Shown: positions 1 to 7,410, counted from the stretch's first letter. The stretch: 64,000 nt of DNA from JAWABC01 sp043810595 (GCA_043810595.1 JBDRNX010000032.1:1-64000), one strand, 5' to 3'. Notes: generated by a model from the sequence alone, not told the origin. Numbers and translations: made by a program.

Positions 1-14
1 GGCTTTATAAATAG

Positions 15-67
15 CTTTATAAATTTTTCTATATTATAATATCGGTATCAGAATAATCATAGGGGGT
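15..67 (+). promoter_or_regulatory. tbp promoter and ribosome binding site
   Basis: An archaeal TATA-like stretch (ctttataaat, present twice in the first 25 bases) lies about 45-55 bases before the tbp start. A G-rich Shine-Dalgarno-like run, aggggg, sits at 61-66, eight bases before the ATG at 74. The same GGGGG(T) signal recurs before many genes in this window. Confidence 0.55.
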
Positions 68-73
68 TTAACA

Positions 74-628
74 ATGGCTATTAAGAAGGAAGTTAAAATA
101 CAAAATATCGTCGCTACTACTTCTCTAGAACAGGACATTCCGCTGATTAAGCTTGCAGAGACATTGCCGAATACTGAGTACAATCCTGAGCAGTTTCCCG
201 GTCTTGTCATGCGTATAAAGGAACCGAAGACTTCTGCTCTGATTTTCTCTTCTGGCAGGATTGTTTGCACCGGCGCAAAGTCTATGAAAAAAGTGAAGGA
301 ATCTGTGCAGGCGATAATTAAGAATGTTGCCAAGATTAAGATTAAAGTGACTGCTGAGCCTGTCATTCATGTTCAGAACATGGTTGCTTCTGGGAGTATT
401 GGCATGGACTTGAACCTGAACAAGCTTGCCATGGACTTGGAGCATACTGAATATGAGCCTGAGCAGTTTCCTGGCCTTGTTTACAAGCTTCCAGGCACAA
501 GAGCTACGTTCCTCTTGTTCAGCAACGGTAAGATTGTTTGTACTGGAACGAAGTCTGAGAAGAAGCTTCACGAGGCTGTTGACAAGCTGATTCAAAACTT
601 GAGCAAGTTAAGCAAGGGCAAGAAATAA
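74..628 (+). CDS. tbp: TATA-box binding protein (TBP)
   Basis: General transcription factor that binds the promoter TATA box and recruits TFB and RNA polymerase. The 184-residue length is normal for archaeal TBP. Two direct repeats of about 90 residues form the saddle: 'NIVATTSLEQDIPLIKLAE' near the N-terminus is repeated as 'NMVASGSIGMDLNLNKLAM', and each half carries EQFPGLV, then SGRIVCTGAKS or NGKIVCTGTKS. The ATG is preceded by aggggg at ideal spacing. It ends in a Lys-rich tail. It is separated from mcm by about 100 bases that contain a new TATA box. It matters for the sigma-70 gene at 59.5 kb, because it shows the standard archaeal initiation system is present. Confidence 0.97.
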   Translation: MAIKKEVKIQNIVATTSLEQDIPLIKLAETLPNTEYNPEQFPGLVMRIKEPKTSALIFSSGRIVCTGAKSMKKVKESVQAIIKNVAKIKIKVTAEPVIHVQNMVASGSIGMDLNLNKLAMDLEHTEYEPEQFPGLVYKLPGTRATFLLFSNGKIVCTGTKSEKKLHEAVDKLIQNLSKLSKGKK

Positions 629-735
629 AAACCCTTTGCTTATTTTTTGGTAAAATTTATAAAGTATATTATTGCTAACCTAAAACTTTATAATCGCCTC
701 AGTTTTTTTCTGAAGAGGGTCAAAAAGGGGGTAAA

Positions 736-2760
736 ATGATTGATGCCCATGAGCAGGTTGAGAGATTTCAAGAATTTTTAGACGCTAACTATAAAAAGGA
801 AATTCACGAGATAATTAGCAGAGGCCTTAAGTCTTTGATGGTTGATTTTTCCAAGCTTACCGAGTTTGATCACGAGCTTGCTGACTTGCTTCTTGAGGAG
901 CCTGAGGAAGTTGTTAAGGCTGCTGAGCTTGCTGTTGAGCAGTTTGATATTAATGAAACTGTTCGTGTTCGTTTCAATAACCTACCTAAAAGCCAGCGGA
1001 TTATGATTAAGGAAATCAGGAGCAAGCACATCAACAAGTTGCTCTACTTCGAAGCAATAGTTCGTCAGTCTTCTGATATAAGGCCCCAAGTTGTCTGTGC
1101 AAAGTTTGAGTGCCCTGCCTGTGGTTCTGTGATAACAATACTGCAATTAGAAACTAAATTCAAAGAGCCAACCAGGTGCACTTGCGGAAGGAAAGGCAAG
1201 TTCAGGTTGTTAAGCAAGGATTTGGTTGACGCTCAGAGGCTTGTTGTTGAGGAAGCTCCCGAAGACCTTGAAGGTGGTGCGCAACCAAAACGTCTCAGCG
1301 TTTTCTTGAAGGAAGATTTGGTAGAGCCTAAAATGGAGAAAAAAACCACGCCAGGGAACAAGGTTGGTGTTGTTGGCGTTGTTAAGGAGATTCCAATAAT
1401 TCTAAAGAGCGGTGTAACATCAACGAGATATGATTTGATGGTTGAAGCTAATTACATAGAACCTATCCAAGAAGAGTACACAGAGATTGAGTTAAGCTCT
1501 GAAGATGAGGCAGAAATAAAAAATCTTGCTTTAGATCCTCACATCTATGAGCGTTTGATTAATTCAATAGCGCCTAGTATTTGGGGTCATGAGAAGATTA
1601 AGGAGGCTTTGATATTGCAGCTTATTGGTGGGGTTCGTAAGGTTAAGAAGGATGGTACTATAACAAGGGGGGATATGCATATATTGCTTGTTGGTGACCC
1701 CGGTGCTGGTAAGTCTCAGTTGTTGCAATTCATCTCAAAGGCAGCTCCTAAGGCAAGGTATGTTGCTGGAAGGTCAACAACAGGTGCGGGTATAACTGCT
1801 TCTGTTGTGAAGGATGAGTTTTTGCGTGGTTGGGCCCTGGAAGCAGGTGCTATGGTGCTTGCGAACAAGGGAATTATGTGTCTTGATGAGATGGATAAGA
1901 TGCAGCGTGAAGATACTGATGCATTACACGAGGCCATGGAACAGCAGCAGGTTACAATTACTAAGGCTAACATCCAGGCAACTTTGAGGGCAGAAACTAC
2001 TGTGCTTGCTGCAGCGAATCCAAAACTCGGTCGTTTCGATCCTTACAGGTTGGTAGCTGAACAAATTGACCTGCCGCCTGCTTTGATAAACCGTTTTGAT
2101 TTGATTTTTCCGATAATTGACTTGCCTGATAGGATTAGGGATGCAAAGATTGCTCAGCACGTGCTTGATTTACACCATGAACCAGAATCAGTGCATCCAG
2201 AAATACCTGTGGAGACCGTCAGGAAGTTTATCTCTTATGCTAAGCAGCATGTTTTTCCTAAGATGACCGACGAGGCTATGGAGGAGATTAAAAATTTCTA
2301 TGTTGGTTTGAGGAATACTGAAACAGCTTCAGAGAAAGAGGGCAAGAGGAAACCGATACCAATAACACCTAGGCAGCTCGAGGCTTTGATAAGGCTTGCA
2401 GAGGCCTCTGCAAGGGTTAGACTTGACACAAAAATAAAACGGGCGGATGCTAAAAGGGCGATTGAGTTGTTGAAGTATTGTTTGATGCAGGTCGGGATAG
2501 ACCCGGAGACTGGCCAGATTGATATTGACGTTTTATCTACAGGCATTAGCACCTCTACCAAGAACAAGATGTTCTTGGTTTGTGACATAATTTCTTCTTT
2601 GGAGGAAAGTAGGGGGGACAAGTTTGTTCCGATTAACGAGGTGATCAAGGCCGCGGAAGGTCACGGCCTTGATGAAAGCACCGTGACCCAGATTATAGAC
2701 AAGTTGAATCGTGAAGGGGAAATCTTTAAGCCTAAGGAGGGCTTCGTTAAGAAGATCTAG
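736..2760 (+). CDS. mcm: Replicative DNA helicase MCM
   Basis: Homohexameric AAA+ helicase of the replication fork. The N-terminal domain carries a zinc-binding set (FECPACG, then TRCTCGR, residues about 124-155). The AAA+ core shows Walker A GDPGAGKS near residue 320, Walker B CLDEMDK near 382 and the arginine-finger segment LINRFDLIF near 452. A C-terminal winged helix ends EGEIFKPKEGFVKKI. The 674-residue length is typical. The start has aaaaagggggt upstream. The OB-fold gene follows after 2 bases, so the two are probably co-transcribed, and its C-terminus resembles the MCM winged helix. Confidence 0.97.
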   Translation: MIDAHEQVERFQEFLDANYKKEIHEIISRGLKSLMVDFSKLTEFDHELADLLLEEPEEVVKAAELAVEQFDINETVRVRFNNLPKSQRIMIKEIRSKHINKLLYFEAIVRQSSDIRPQVVCAKFECPACGSVITILQLETKFKEPTRCTCGRKGKFRLLSKDLVDAQRLVVEEAPEDLEGGAQPKRLSVFLKEDLVEPKMEKKTTPGNKVGVVGVVKEIPIILKSGVTSTRYDLMVEANYIEPIQEEYTEIELSSEDEAEIKNLALDPHIYERLINSIAPSIWGHEKIKEALILQLIGGVRKVKKDGTITRGDMHILLVGDPGAGKSQLLQFISKAAPKARYVAGRSTTGAGITASVVKDEFLRGWALEAGAMVLANKGIMCLDEMDKMQREDTDALHEAMEQQQVTITKANIQATLRAETTVLAAANPKLGRFDPYRLVAEQIDLPPALINRFDLIFPIIDLPDRIRDAKIAQHVLDLHHEPESVHPEIPVETVRKFISYAKQHVFPKMTDEAMEEIKNFYVGLRNTETASEKEGKRKPIPITPRQLEALIRLAEASARVRLDTKIKRADAKRAIELLKYCLMQVGIDPETGQIDIDVLSTGISTSTKNKMFLVCDIISSLEESRGDKFVPINEVIKAAEGHGLDESTVTQIIDKLNREGEIFKPKEGFVKKI

Positions 2761-2762
2761 AT

Positions 2763-3458
2763 ATGGCAAACCTGCAAAAAAGGAATACCGCTTACAAGCT
2801 CTGGGTTAGTGATATATTGAATTCCAATTCCATGAACAACGACAGTTCAAGTTTTTTTAAGGTTCGCGATAAGGAGGTTCATCGGGTTAATATAGTGGGT
2901 AATGTTGTTTTCAAGTTTGACACTGTTGATAGGAATTACGGTTCGATAACGGTTGACGACGGTTCTGGCTCTATAAGGCTGAAGGCTTGGCGTGAGGACG
3001 TTGCTATTTTTAATAATGTGAAGGTTGGTGATATGGTTCTTGTCATCGGTAGGCCTAAAAGCTTTAACAACGAAGTTTACCTGAATCCTGAGTTGATTAA
3101 GGTTCTTGAAGATCCGAATTGGGAGCTTGTCCGTAAGCTGGAGCTTCTTAAGGAGCACGGTTCTCCATCTAAGGTTTCTGAAGAGGGGGAGGTTGTTGAT
3201 GAGTTGAGCTATGAGGCGCCTAAACCAGTTGTTGAGGATTCTGTGGTTGAGGAGGAGGTTGTTGATGACGTTACAGAAACTTTGAGGCAAAAGATACTTA
3301 CGATTATAGAGTCCAATTCTGATGATAAGGGACTGGAGATGTCTAAGCTTGTCAAAATTTCCGGCCTTGATGATAAGCAGGTGGAGTCTGTGGTTAACGA
3401 TCTTCTTGCCGAGGGAGAAGTTTTTGAGCCTAGGAAGGGTTTCTTGAAGGTTGTTTAG
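2763..3458 (+). CDS. OB-fold single-strand-binding protein with C-terminal winged helix (RPA32-like)
   Basis: Residues about 35-120 form an OB fold: FKFDTVDRNYGSITVDDGSG, then IRLKAWREDV and VGDMVLVIGRP, as in RPA-type ssDNA-binding subunits. An acidic linker (Glu/Val/Asp-rich, about 135-175) leads to a winged helix of about 55 residues ending EGEVFEPRKGFLKVV. The architecture resembles RPA32 (OB fold, linker, winged helix). It lies 2 bases after mcm, so a role in replication is a sensible inference. Its last 29 bases overlap the end of the convergent gene. The family assignment rests on pattern recognition only. Confidence 0.75.
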   Translation: MANLQKRNTAYKLWVSDILNSNSMNNDSSSFFKVRDKEVHRVNIVGNVVFKFDTVDRNYGSITVDDGSGSIRLKAWREDVAIFNNVKVGDMVLVIGRPKSFNNEVYLNPELIKVLEDPNWELVRKLELLKEHGSPSKVSEEGEVVDELSYEAPKPVVEDSVVEEEVVDDVTETLRQKILTIIESNSDDKGLEMSKLVKISGLDDKQVESVVNDLLAEGEVFEPRKGFLKVV

Positions 3459-3762
3459 TTTTTTTGTCCTCTAATCTTCTTTTAAATTCTTCATACCTCC
3501 GTGCGTACATCTTTATGTATTCTCCTGTTATCCACTCTTCACGTGTTAGATGACCAAACTTTTTTATGTTTGTGCCGTTGATGAATGCTATTTTTGTAGA
3601 TGTTCCGCTGACGTCATATGGGGGTATTTCTTCGCTGAATACGTTCATTGGAAAAACATTGGATAGTTGTGTGGGTCTGAAGTAATAGATTAATTGCGGG
3701 TTTGTTGGATACGCGGTCGTGAATGAAGGTTCTGCCATTCCAGGCATGCCAGGTCCTCCCAT
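3430..3762 (-). CDS. Hypothetical protein
   Basis: A 110-residue protein I do not recognise. The start is supported by a gggggt motif about 8 bases upstream on the minus strand. It begins with a Gly/Met/Pro-rich stretch (MGGPGMPGMAEP), has a beta-rich middle and ends in a basic, Lys/Arg-rich tail. It has no transmembrane segment or known motif. It overlaps the end of the upstream minus-strand gene by 73 bases and the OB-fold gene by 29 bases, so the ends are packed on both sides. Confidence 0.55.
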   Translation of the reverse strand: MGGPGMPGMAEPSFTTAYPTNPQLIYYFRPTQLSNVFPMNVFSEEIPPYDVSGTSTKIAFINGTNIKKFGHLTREEWITGEYIKMYARRYEEFKRRLEDKKTKQPSRNPS

Positions 3763-3971
3763 CGGATTAACCCCCTATACAAATAATACCTTCCGTCTAT
3801 TTCTACCAGGTCTCCAGGGTATAGCCCCATCCACTTATTCTTTTTTTGCCATTTCCTTTTCTTAAGATAGTCTTGTATTGTCTTAAATTCTGAGGTTACC
3901 CTTTGCACCAAGTTAAGTTTTGTGCCCCCTTTAATCATTTCATTTTTTGATATTTTTGCCACATCGTTCAT
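3690..3971 (-). CDS. Hypothetical protein, small beta-domain
   Basis: A 93-residue protein starting at the ATG encoding MNDVAKISKNEM. This start is preferred over one 12 codons upstream because a minus-strand TATA (atttataaagg, about 3990-4001) is then about 25 bases away, as for a leaderless message. A basic helical half (YLKKRKWQKKNKW) is followed by MGLYPGDLVEIDGRYYLYRG, which looks like a small SH3- or KOW-like barrel. Function unknown. It shares a bidirectional promoter with aIF2 beta. Confidence 0.5.
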   Translation of the reverse strand: MNDVAKISKNEMIKGGTKLNLVQRVTSEFKTIQDYLKKRKWQKKNKWMGLYPGDLVEIDGRYYLYRGLIRWEDLACLEWQNLHSRPRIQQTRN

Positions 3972-3987
3972 ACCCCATAATTTAAAC

Positions 3988-4005
3988 CAAACCTTTATAA
4001 ATTTC
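3988..4005. promoter_or_regulatory. Bidirectional TATA region between an orphan gene and aIF2 beta
   Basis: The segment acctttataaattt reads as a TATA box on both strands. On the plus strand it lies about 25-30 bases before the aIF2 beta ATG at 4025. On the minus strand it lies about 25 bases before the ATG at 3971. Both genes therefore look leaderless or nearly so. Confidence 0.45.
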
Positions 4006-4024
4006 ACGTTTCATGTTTTCTCTC

Positions 4025-4435
4025 ATGGATTATAAACACTTGTTGGAACGTGCAAGGAAGAATCTTCCGGAGATTAGTAAGCAGAGTTCTGAGAGGTTTG
4101 AAATCCCGAAAGTTAAGGGGCATGTTGAGGGTAATAAGACTGTGATAAGTAATTTTTCCGAGATAGTTAGTACTCTGAATCGCGAGCAGGATCATCTCTT
4201 GAAGTTTTTGCAGCGTGAGCTCGCAACTCCGGCTCAGATAGATGGTCAGCGTTTGATTCTTGGTAGGAAGCTTGCTTCTTCTTTGATTAATTCAAAGATT
4301 GAGCAGTACGCAAAGACTTTTGTTTTGTGCAAGGAGTGCGGCAAGCCTGATACGAGGATTGTTAAGGAGGATCAGTTCAGGTTCCTTAAGTGCACTGCTT
4401 GTGGTGCTAAGCACACCATAAAGGAGAAGATATGA
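4025..4435 (+). CDS. eif2b: Translation initiation factor aIF2 subunit beta
   Basis: Beta subunit of the heterotrimer that brings initiator tRNA to the small ribosomal subunit. The 136-residue product has the archaeal family features: an N-terminal helix (MDYKHLLERARKNLPE), a central alpha/beta domain with GNKTVISNFSEI, and a C-terminal zinc ribbon (CKECGKPDTR, then LKCTACGAKH). The start at 4025 fits the family N-terminus and the TATA spacing; an in-frame ATG 12 bases earlier is less likely. It overlaps the DUF424 gene by an ATGA junction. The alpha subunit is encoded at 57.5 kb. Confidence 0.95.
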   Translation: MDYKHLLERARKNLPEISKQSSERFEIPKVKGHVEGNKTVISNFSEIVSTLNREQDHLLKFLQRELATPAQIDGQRLILGRKLASSLINSKIEQYAKTFVLCKECGKPDTRIVKEDQFRFLKCTACGAKHTIKEKI

Positions 4436-4731
4436 AGGTTTTTATGAAGATTCACAAGGCAGGGGATAGGGAGGTTGTCGCTGTTTGTGATTGTAACCTT
4501 GTGGGTAAGTGTTTTAAGGAGAAAAATCTTAAGCTTGATGTTTCTGAGCGTTTTTACAAGGGGGATATAGCCTCTCAAGAGGAAGTGATTAAGGTGATAA
4601 CGGATGCTCACACTGTTAACCTTGTTGGTGAGACCTCTGTGGCTTTGGGCGTGAAAGCGCATGTGGTCTTTAAGGAGAACATAATAAAGATTAAGGGCAT
4701 ACCACATGCTATGAGTGTTCAGCATGAATAA
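4432..4731 (+). CDS. DUF424 family protein
   Basis: A 99-residue protein of the archaeal DUF424 family, commonly found next to aIF2 beta. Typical features are the N-terminal MKIHKAGDREVVAVCDCNLVGKC stretch (two Cys of a CDC motif and a third Cys shortly after) and the middle segment AHTVNLVGETSVALG. The biochemical function is unknown. It starts within the stop of aIF2 beta (ATGA), which suggests translational coupling, and overlaps the next gene by 8 bases. The three-gene set aIF2 beta / DUF424 / NMD3-like points to a translation or ribosome-related role. Confidence 0.85.
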   Translation: MKVFMKIHKAGDREVVAVCDCNLVGKCFKEKNLKLDVSERFYKGDIASQEEVIKVITDAHTVNLVGETSVALGVKAHVVFKENIIKIKGIPHAMSVQHE

Positions 4732-5038
4732 CCTTCAAGGTGCTTATTGGGAGGGTGTAATCCAGGTCAGGCCAAAAAACAAGGAGGTTATTTCTTTCAT
4801 AAGGAATCAGGTTAAGAAAAGGTCTGATGTTAAAATCTCCAAGGAACTTTTTTTTAAGTACGGTGCTGACATATACCTAACTTCACAGAAGTTTGCTCGT
4901 GATCTGGGTCGTAAATTGAAGAATTCTTTCGAGGGTGATTTGAAAATTACCAAGAAGATTTACGGAAGGGACAGGCAGAAAAGCAAGAGCCTCTACCGTG
5001 CTACCGTTCTTTTCAGGTTGAAGCCTAAAGAACAATAA
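4724..5038 (+). CDS. NMD3-like domain protein (short)
   Basis: A 104-residue protein resembling the domain that follows the zinc-binding part of archaeal NMD3: GAYWEGVIQVRPKNKEV, then TSQKFARDLGRKLKNSFEG, and RDRQKSKSLYRATVLFRL. Full NMD3 has N-terminal CxxC pairs; none are present here. NMD3 in eukaryotes is a 60S subunit export and maturation factor; archaeal homologues are presumed to act in ribosome biogenesis. It overlaps the DUF424 gene. The start at 4724 is chosen over an ATG three codons earlier; the two differ little. Confidence 0.65.
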   Translation: MNNLQGAYWEGVIQVRPKNKEVISFIRNQVKKRSDVKISKELFFKYGADIYLTSQKFARDLGRKLKNSFEGDLKITKKIYGRDRQKSKSLYRATVLFRLKPKEQ

Positions 5039-5072
5039 TTCTTATAAATAACGTATCTGTTAAAAACGCCTA

Positions 5073-5354
5073 ATGAGCCTCGATTCTGAAATTGTTATAG
5101 AGCGTGACCTTAACAAGAACATTTTGGACGGTGACCAGTTGTTTTTGATTGCTCGTAGAATCTTCTTGGTTCCCCAGGTTAAGGATACAGATTACGGTTT
5201 TGTTGTTTCTGGCACGCCGGTTGATTGTATGCTTCCTTATTTTAACATAGAAATCTATAAGGATGAGAAAAAGATTAGGGCTGTAATAAGGAATGAGGCT
5301 ATTCTTTCTAAATACTGGGAGGGGATAGATAAGATCTTGTTAGAGAATTTCTGA
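5073..5354 (+). CDS. Hypothetical protein
   Basis: A 93-residue acidic protein without recognisable motifs. A TATA-like cttataaata lies about 25-30 bases before the ATG and no Shine-Dalgarno is visible, so it is probably leaderless. A single alpha/beta domain is suggested by alternating hydrophobic segments (FLIARRIFLVPQV, YFNIEIYKDEKKIRAVIR). It ends about 55 bases before the tRNA-Phe gene. Confidence 0.5.
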   Translation: MSLDSEIVIERDLNKNILDGDQLFLIARRIFLVPQVKDTDYGFVVSGTPVDCMLPYFNIEIYKDEKKIRAVIRNEAILSKYWEGIDKILLENF

Positions 5355-5427
5355 TGTTTTAATATTTTAGAAAGATTTAAAAATATTCTATTCGGCTTAT
5401 AATTCGATGGGTCAGTAGCTCAGCCTG

Positions 5428-5449
5428 TAAAGTGCAGAACCTTGGCTAA
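5428..5449 (+). other. BHB intron 1 of tRNA-Phe (D loop)
   Basis: Exon bases AGCC (5422-5425) pair with GGCT (5444-5447) as the 4-bp central helix. The 3-base bulges are TG^T (cut after 5427) and AA^G (cut after 5449). The inner helix AAAGT/ACCTT has one A-C mismatch and a 5-base loop. The excised intron is 22 bases and exon joining restores the canonical D loop. The position is not the usual 37/38 site. Confidence 0.85.
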
Positions 5450-5477
5450 GGAGAGCACACGGCTGAAGACCGTGGTG

Positions 5478-5509
5478 AAAAGTTCAAGAGAGATTTTGAC
5501 TTTCCACAA
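5478..5509 (+). other. BHB intron 2 of tRNA-Phe (variable loop)
   Basis: Exon bases GTGG (5472-5475) pair with CCAC (5504-5507) as the central helix. The bulges are TG^A and AA^T. The inner helix AAAGT/ACTTT is followed after one bulged T by CAA/TTG. The excised intron is 32 bases and leaves the variable loop GTGTC. The minus-strand stop codon of the adjacent LAGLIDADG gene (5484-5486) lies within it. Confidence 0.87.
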
Positions 5510-6224
5510 TCGGGGGTTCAAATCCCCCCTGACCCATCTTTAATTTTTGTTTTTGATTAGATGTGCCTACCAACTCAATCCATTTTCTAACGTTTTTATA
5601 TCCACTGACCTGCAACTTTAATTTTGTATAAACCTTATTAGTCCTTTTGTCTGGATAGCTTTCATAAGAAATATAACAAGGGATATCCTTACATTTAACC
5701 CAATTGGCTATACCTTTTATTAGCATACCATCTTTTGAAGTTATATTGATAACCGGATAGAATTCATATTTTCCGTGATTCTTTTTTAAACAAAGCGCCC
5801 CATCACTATCAAACAGGCCTCTGATGAAATATTTGGTGTAATTATCATTTTTCCAAACCCAACCAGGTACTTTAACAATACCCCTCTTTTTTCCGTAACC
5901 TACATTATCTAAAAAAGATAAAATCCCTTTCGATCTTTTAATTAAGTAAGCTGTGTTAATATCTTTTCTAAAGAATAAACTAATTTTAAAGTTGAATAAG
6001 TATTCAAAAATGCTTTTTATATATTTTAAATAAGGCAGTTCATCCTTCATATTCCCTGCAACAGAAATCATATGATCTTTCCCTTTGTCTAATGGTCCTA
6101 AATAACCACCCCCAGCAAGAATTCCGATTAGTTCTGCTAATTCTTCTGATGGTCTTTCAGGTAGGATTATCTCCTCCTTTTTATCCACGTAACTTAATTC
6201 TACATTTTTGAGATTAAACTTCAT
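5484..6224 (-). CDS. LAGLIDADG homing endonuclease, overlapping tRNA-Phe in antisense
   Basis: A 246-residue protein with two LAGLIDADG helices. The first is ELIGILAGGGYLG, where the catalytic Asp expected in GDG is Gly; the second is FIRGLFDSDGAL and is intact. The segment between them (YLKYIKSIFEYLFNFKISLFF) matches the usual layout. The last 17 or so codons read through the 3' exon of tRNA-Phe in antisense (GQGGFEPPI is the T arm) and the stop lies in the variable-loop intron. The promoter has a TATA at about 6243-6255, about 25 bases before the ATG, and a conserved upstream motif. The region is AT-rich compared with its neighbours, which suggests transfer. The lost Asp suggests weakened or nicking activity. 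Confidence 0.87.
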   Translation of the reverse strand: MKFNLKNVELSYVDKKEEIILPERPSEELAELIGILAGGGYLGPLDKGKDHMISVAGNMKDELPYLKYIKSIFEYLFNFKISLFFRKDINTAYLIKRSKGILSFLDNVGYGKKRGIVKVPGWVWKNDNYTKYFIRGLFDSDGALCLKKNHGKYEFYPVINITSKDGMLIKGIANWVKCKDIPCYISYESYPDKRTNKVYTKLKLQVSGYKNVRKWIELVGTSNQKQKLKMGQGGFEPPIVESQNLS

Positions 6225-6258
6225 TTAATAAGAATAAACTTACCTTTTATATATCTCA

Positions 6259-6282
6259 CGTGTACACTTGTCGTCGTGTCCA
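6259..6282 (-). promoter_or_regulatory. Recurrent upstream motif, site A (before the tRNA-Phe-linked endonuclease)
   Basis: On the minus strand this reads ggacacgacgacaagtgtac then acg. It lies about 27 bases upstream of the TATA box (6243-6255) of the LAGLIDADG gene. It resembles three other sites in the window (12484-12507, 30564-30587, 44130-44153): tRGACAyc, cGaCA, then GTGnnCAC, all at the same distance from a TATA box. Confidence 0.45.
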
Positions 6283-6363
6283 CTGGAATAGAATATTTCC
6301 GATTTTATCAGAAAAAATGCCTACACAGAATATTTTATAAATCTCACTATTCTAATCATAATC

Positions 6364-7410
6364 ATGAAATCTTTCAGCTCCTTTGACCTGTATTACATGA
6401 CAAACGAATTGCAGATTCTTCTAGATTCTAAGCTTGATAAGGTCTATCAGGAAGGCAGTACCTTAATACTGTCCTTGTATAAGGGAGATAAGTTCTTGTT
6501 GAAGGTAACTCCTTCTTCCGTTTACTTGACGAATTACAAGTTCGAGTCTGAAAAGCTTCCGCAGTTCGCTGTCGTTTTGAGAAAATACCTTTCGCAAGCT
6601 AGGGTGAGGAGCATAAAACAGTATGGTTTTGAGAGGATTCTGGAGATTGAGTTTGATAAAAAAGAGAAATACATCTTGATAGCCGAATTGTTCAGCACCG
6701 GAAATGTGATATTGTGCGATAGGGATTATAACATTATTAACTGCTTGCACAATCAGGTTTGGCGTCATCGCGTGATTAAGCCAAAGGAGAAGTATTCTTA
6801 CCCCCCTTCAAACAATTTTGGGCCATTCAAGCTTAAGCCTGACGATTTCAAATCTCTCTCGAAGGACAGTATAGTCAAGTCTTTGGCAGTTGATTTTAAC
6901 CTGGGGGGTTTGTTTGCAGAGGAGGTCTGTTCCAGGGCCGGTGTAGACAAGAACAAGAAACAGCTGACAGATTCTGAAATCAAAAAAATAATTTCAGCAA
7001 TCAGCGAGTTGGGTAAGGTTAGTCTGAAGCCTAACATAGTTGGCGATAACGTTTTTCCTTTTGAGTTTTCCAACACAAAACCCCAGCAGTATTTTGACAA
7101 TTTTTCTGCTGCTGTTGATTTTTTTGATTCTAATATCAGGGTTGTTGACGGTGCTTACGTGAAGAAGATGGGCAAGCTTAACACAATAATCGAGAAGCAG
7201 AAGGAGCAGGTTGACTTTTTTAAGCAGGAATCCTTGATTAACAAGGAGATCGCCGACGTTATTTACAAGAATTATGCTTATGTTAAGGAAGTTTTTGATG
7301 CCATCAAGTTGGCTCGTGATAAGAAGATTGCTTGGGATGAGATAGCAAAAAAGTTAAAAACTAAAGGTATTGAGGTAAGGCAGGGTAAGGTTGTATTGGA
7401 GTTGGAATAG
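6364..7410 (+). CDS. RqcH/NFACT protein, N-terminal half (NFACT-N plus start of coiled coil)
   Basis: A 348-residue protein matching the first half of RqcH/NEMF/Rqc2: NFACT-N (SFDLYYMTNELQILLDSKLD, then YKGDKFLLKVTPSSVYLT and AELFSTGNVILCDRDYNII), a helical domain (LAVDFNLGGLFAEEVCSRAG) and the first helix of the central coiled coil. RqcH binds stalled large subunits and recruits tRNA to add C-terminal tails to nascent chains. The usual protein is a single chain of about 600 residues; here the NFACT-R half is separate, at 9150. The cysS GTG start shares the last G of this gene's TAG stop, so the region looks like one operon. Confidence 0.9.
   Translation: MKSFSSFDLYYMTNELQILLDSKLDKVYQEGSTLILSLYKGDKFLLKVTPSSVYLTNYKFESEKLPQFAVVLRKYLSQARVRSIKQYGFERILEIEFDKKEKYILIAELFSTGNVILCDRDYNIINCLHNQVWRHRVIKPKEKYSYPPSNNFGPFKLKPDDFKSLSKDSIVKSLAVDFNLGGLFAEEVCSRAGVDKNKKQLTDSEIKKIISAISELGKVSLKPNIVGDNVFPFEFSNTKPQQYFDNFSAAVDFFDSNIRVVDGAYVKKMGKLNTIIEKQKEQVDFFKQESLINKEIADVIYKNYAYVKEVFDAIKLARDKKIAWDEIAKKLKTKGIEVRQGKVVLELE

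Larger units (their letters stand above)
5409..5536 (+). tRNA. tRNA-Phe (GAA) with two non-canonical introns
   Basis: The acceptor stem GGGTCAG pairs perfectly with CTGACCC before discriminator A. The anticodon stem CACGG/CCGTG closes the loop CTGAAGA, giving anticodon GAA. The T arm is GGGGG-TTCAAAT-CCCCC. Two insertions break the cloverleaf: 22 bases in the D loop (5428-5449) and 32 bases in the variable loop (5478-5509). Each is bounded by a 3-4-3 bulge-helix-bulge motif. Removal leaves D arm GCTC-AGCCTGGGA-GAGC and variable loop GTGTC, both standard for archaeal tRNA-Phe; the mature tRNA is 74 bases. The anticodon loop itself is uninterrupted. A LAGLIDADG gene on the opposite strand ends inside the second intron. 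Confidence 0.93.

Noticed and set aside
5409..5536. tRNA-Phe as a degenerate pseudogene
   Set aside because: All stems pair perfectly, both insertions have BHB motifs and the predicted mature molecule is canonical.
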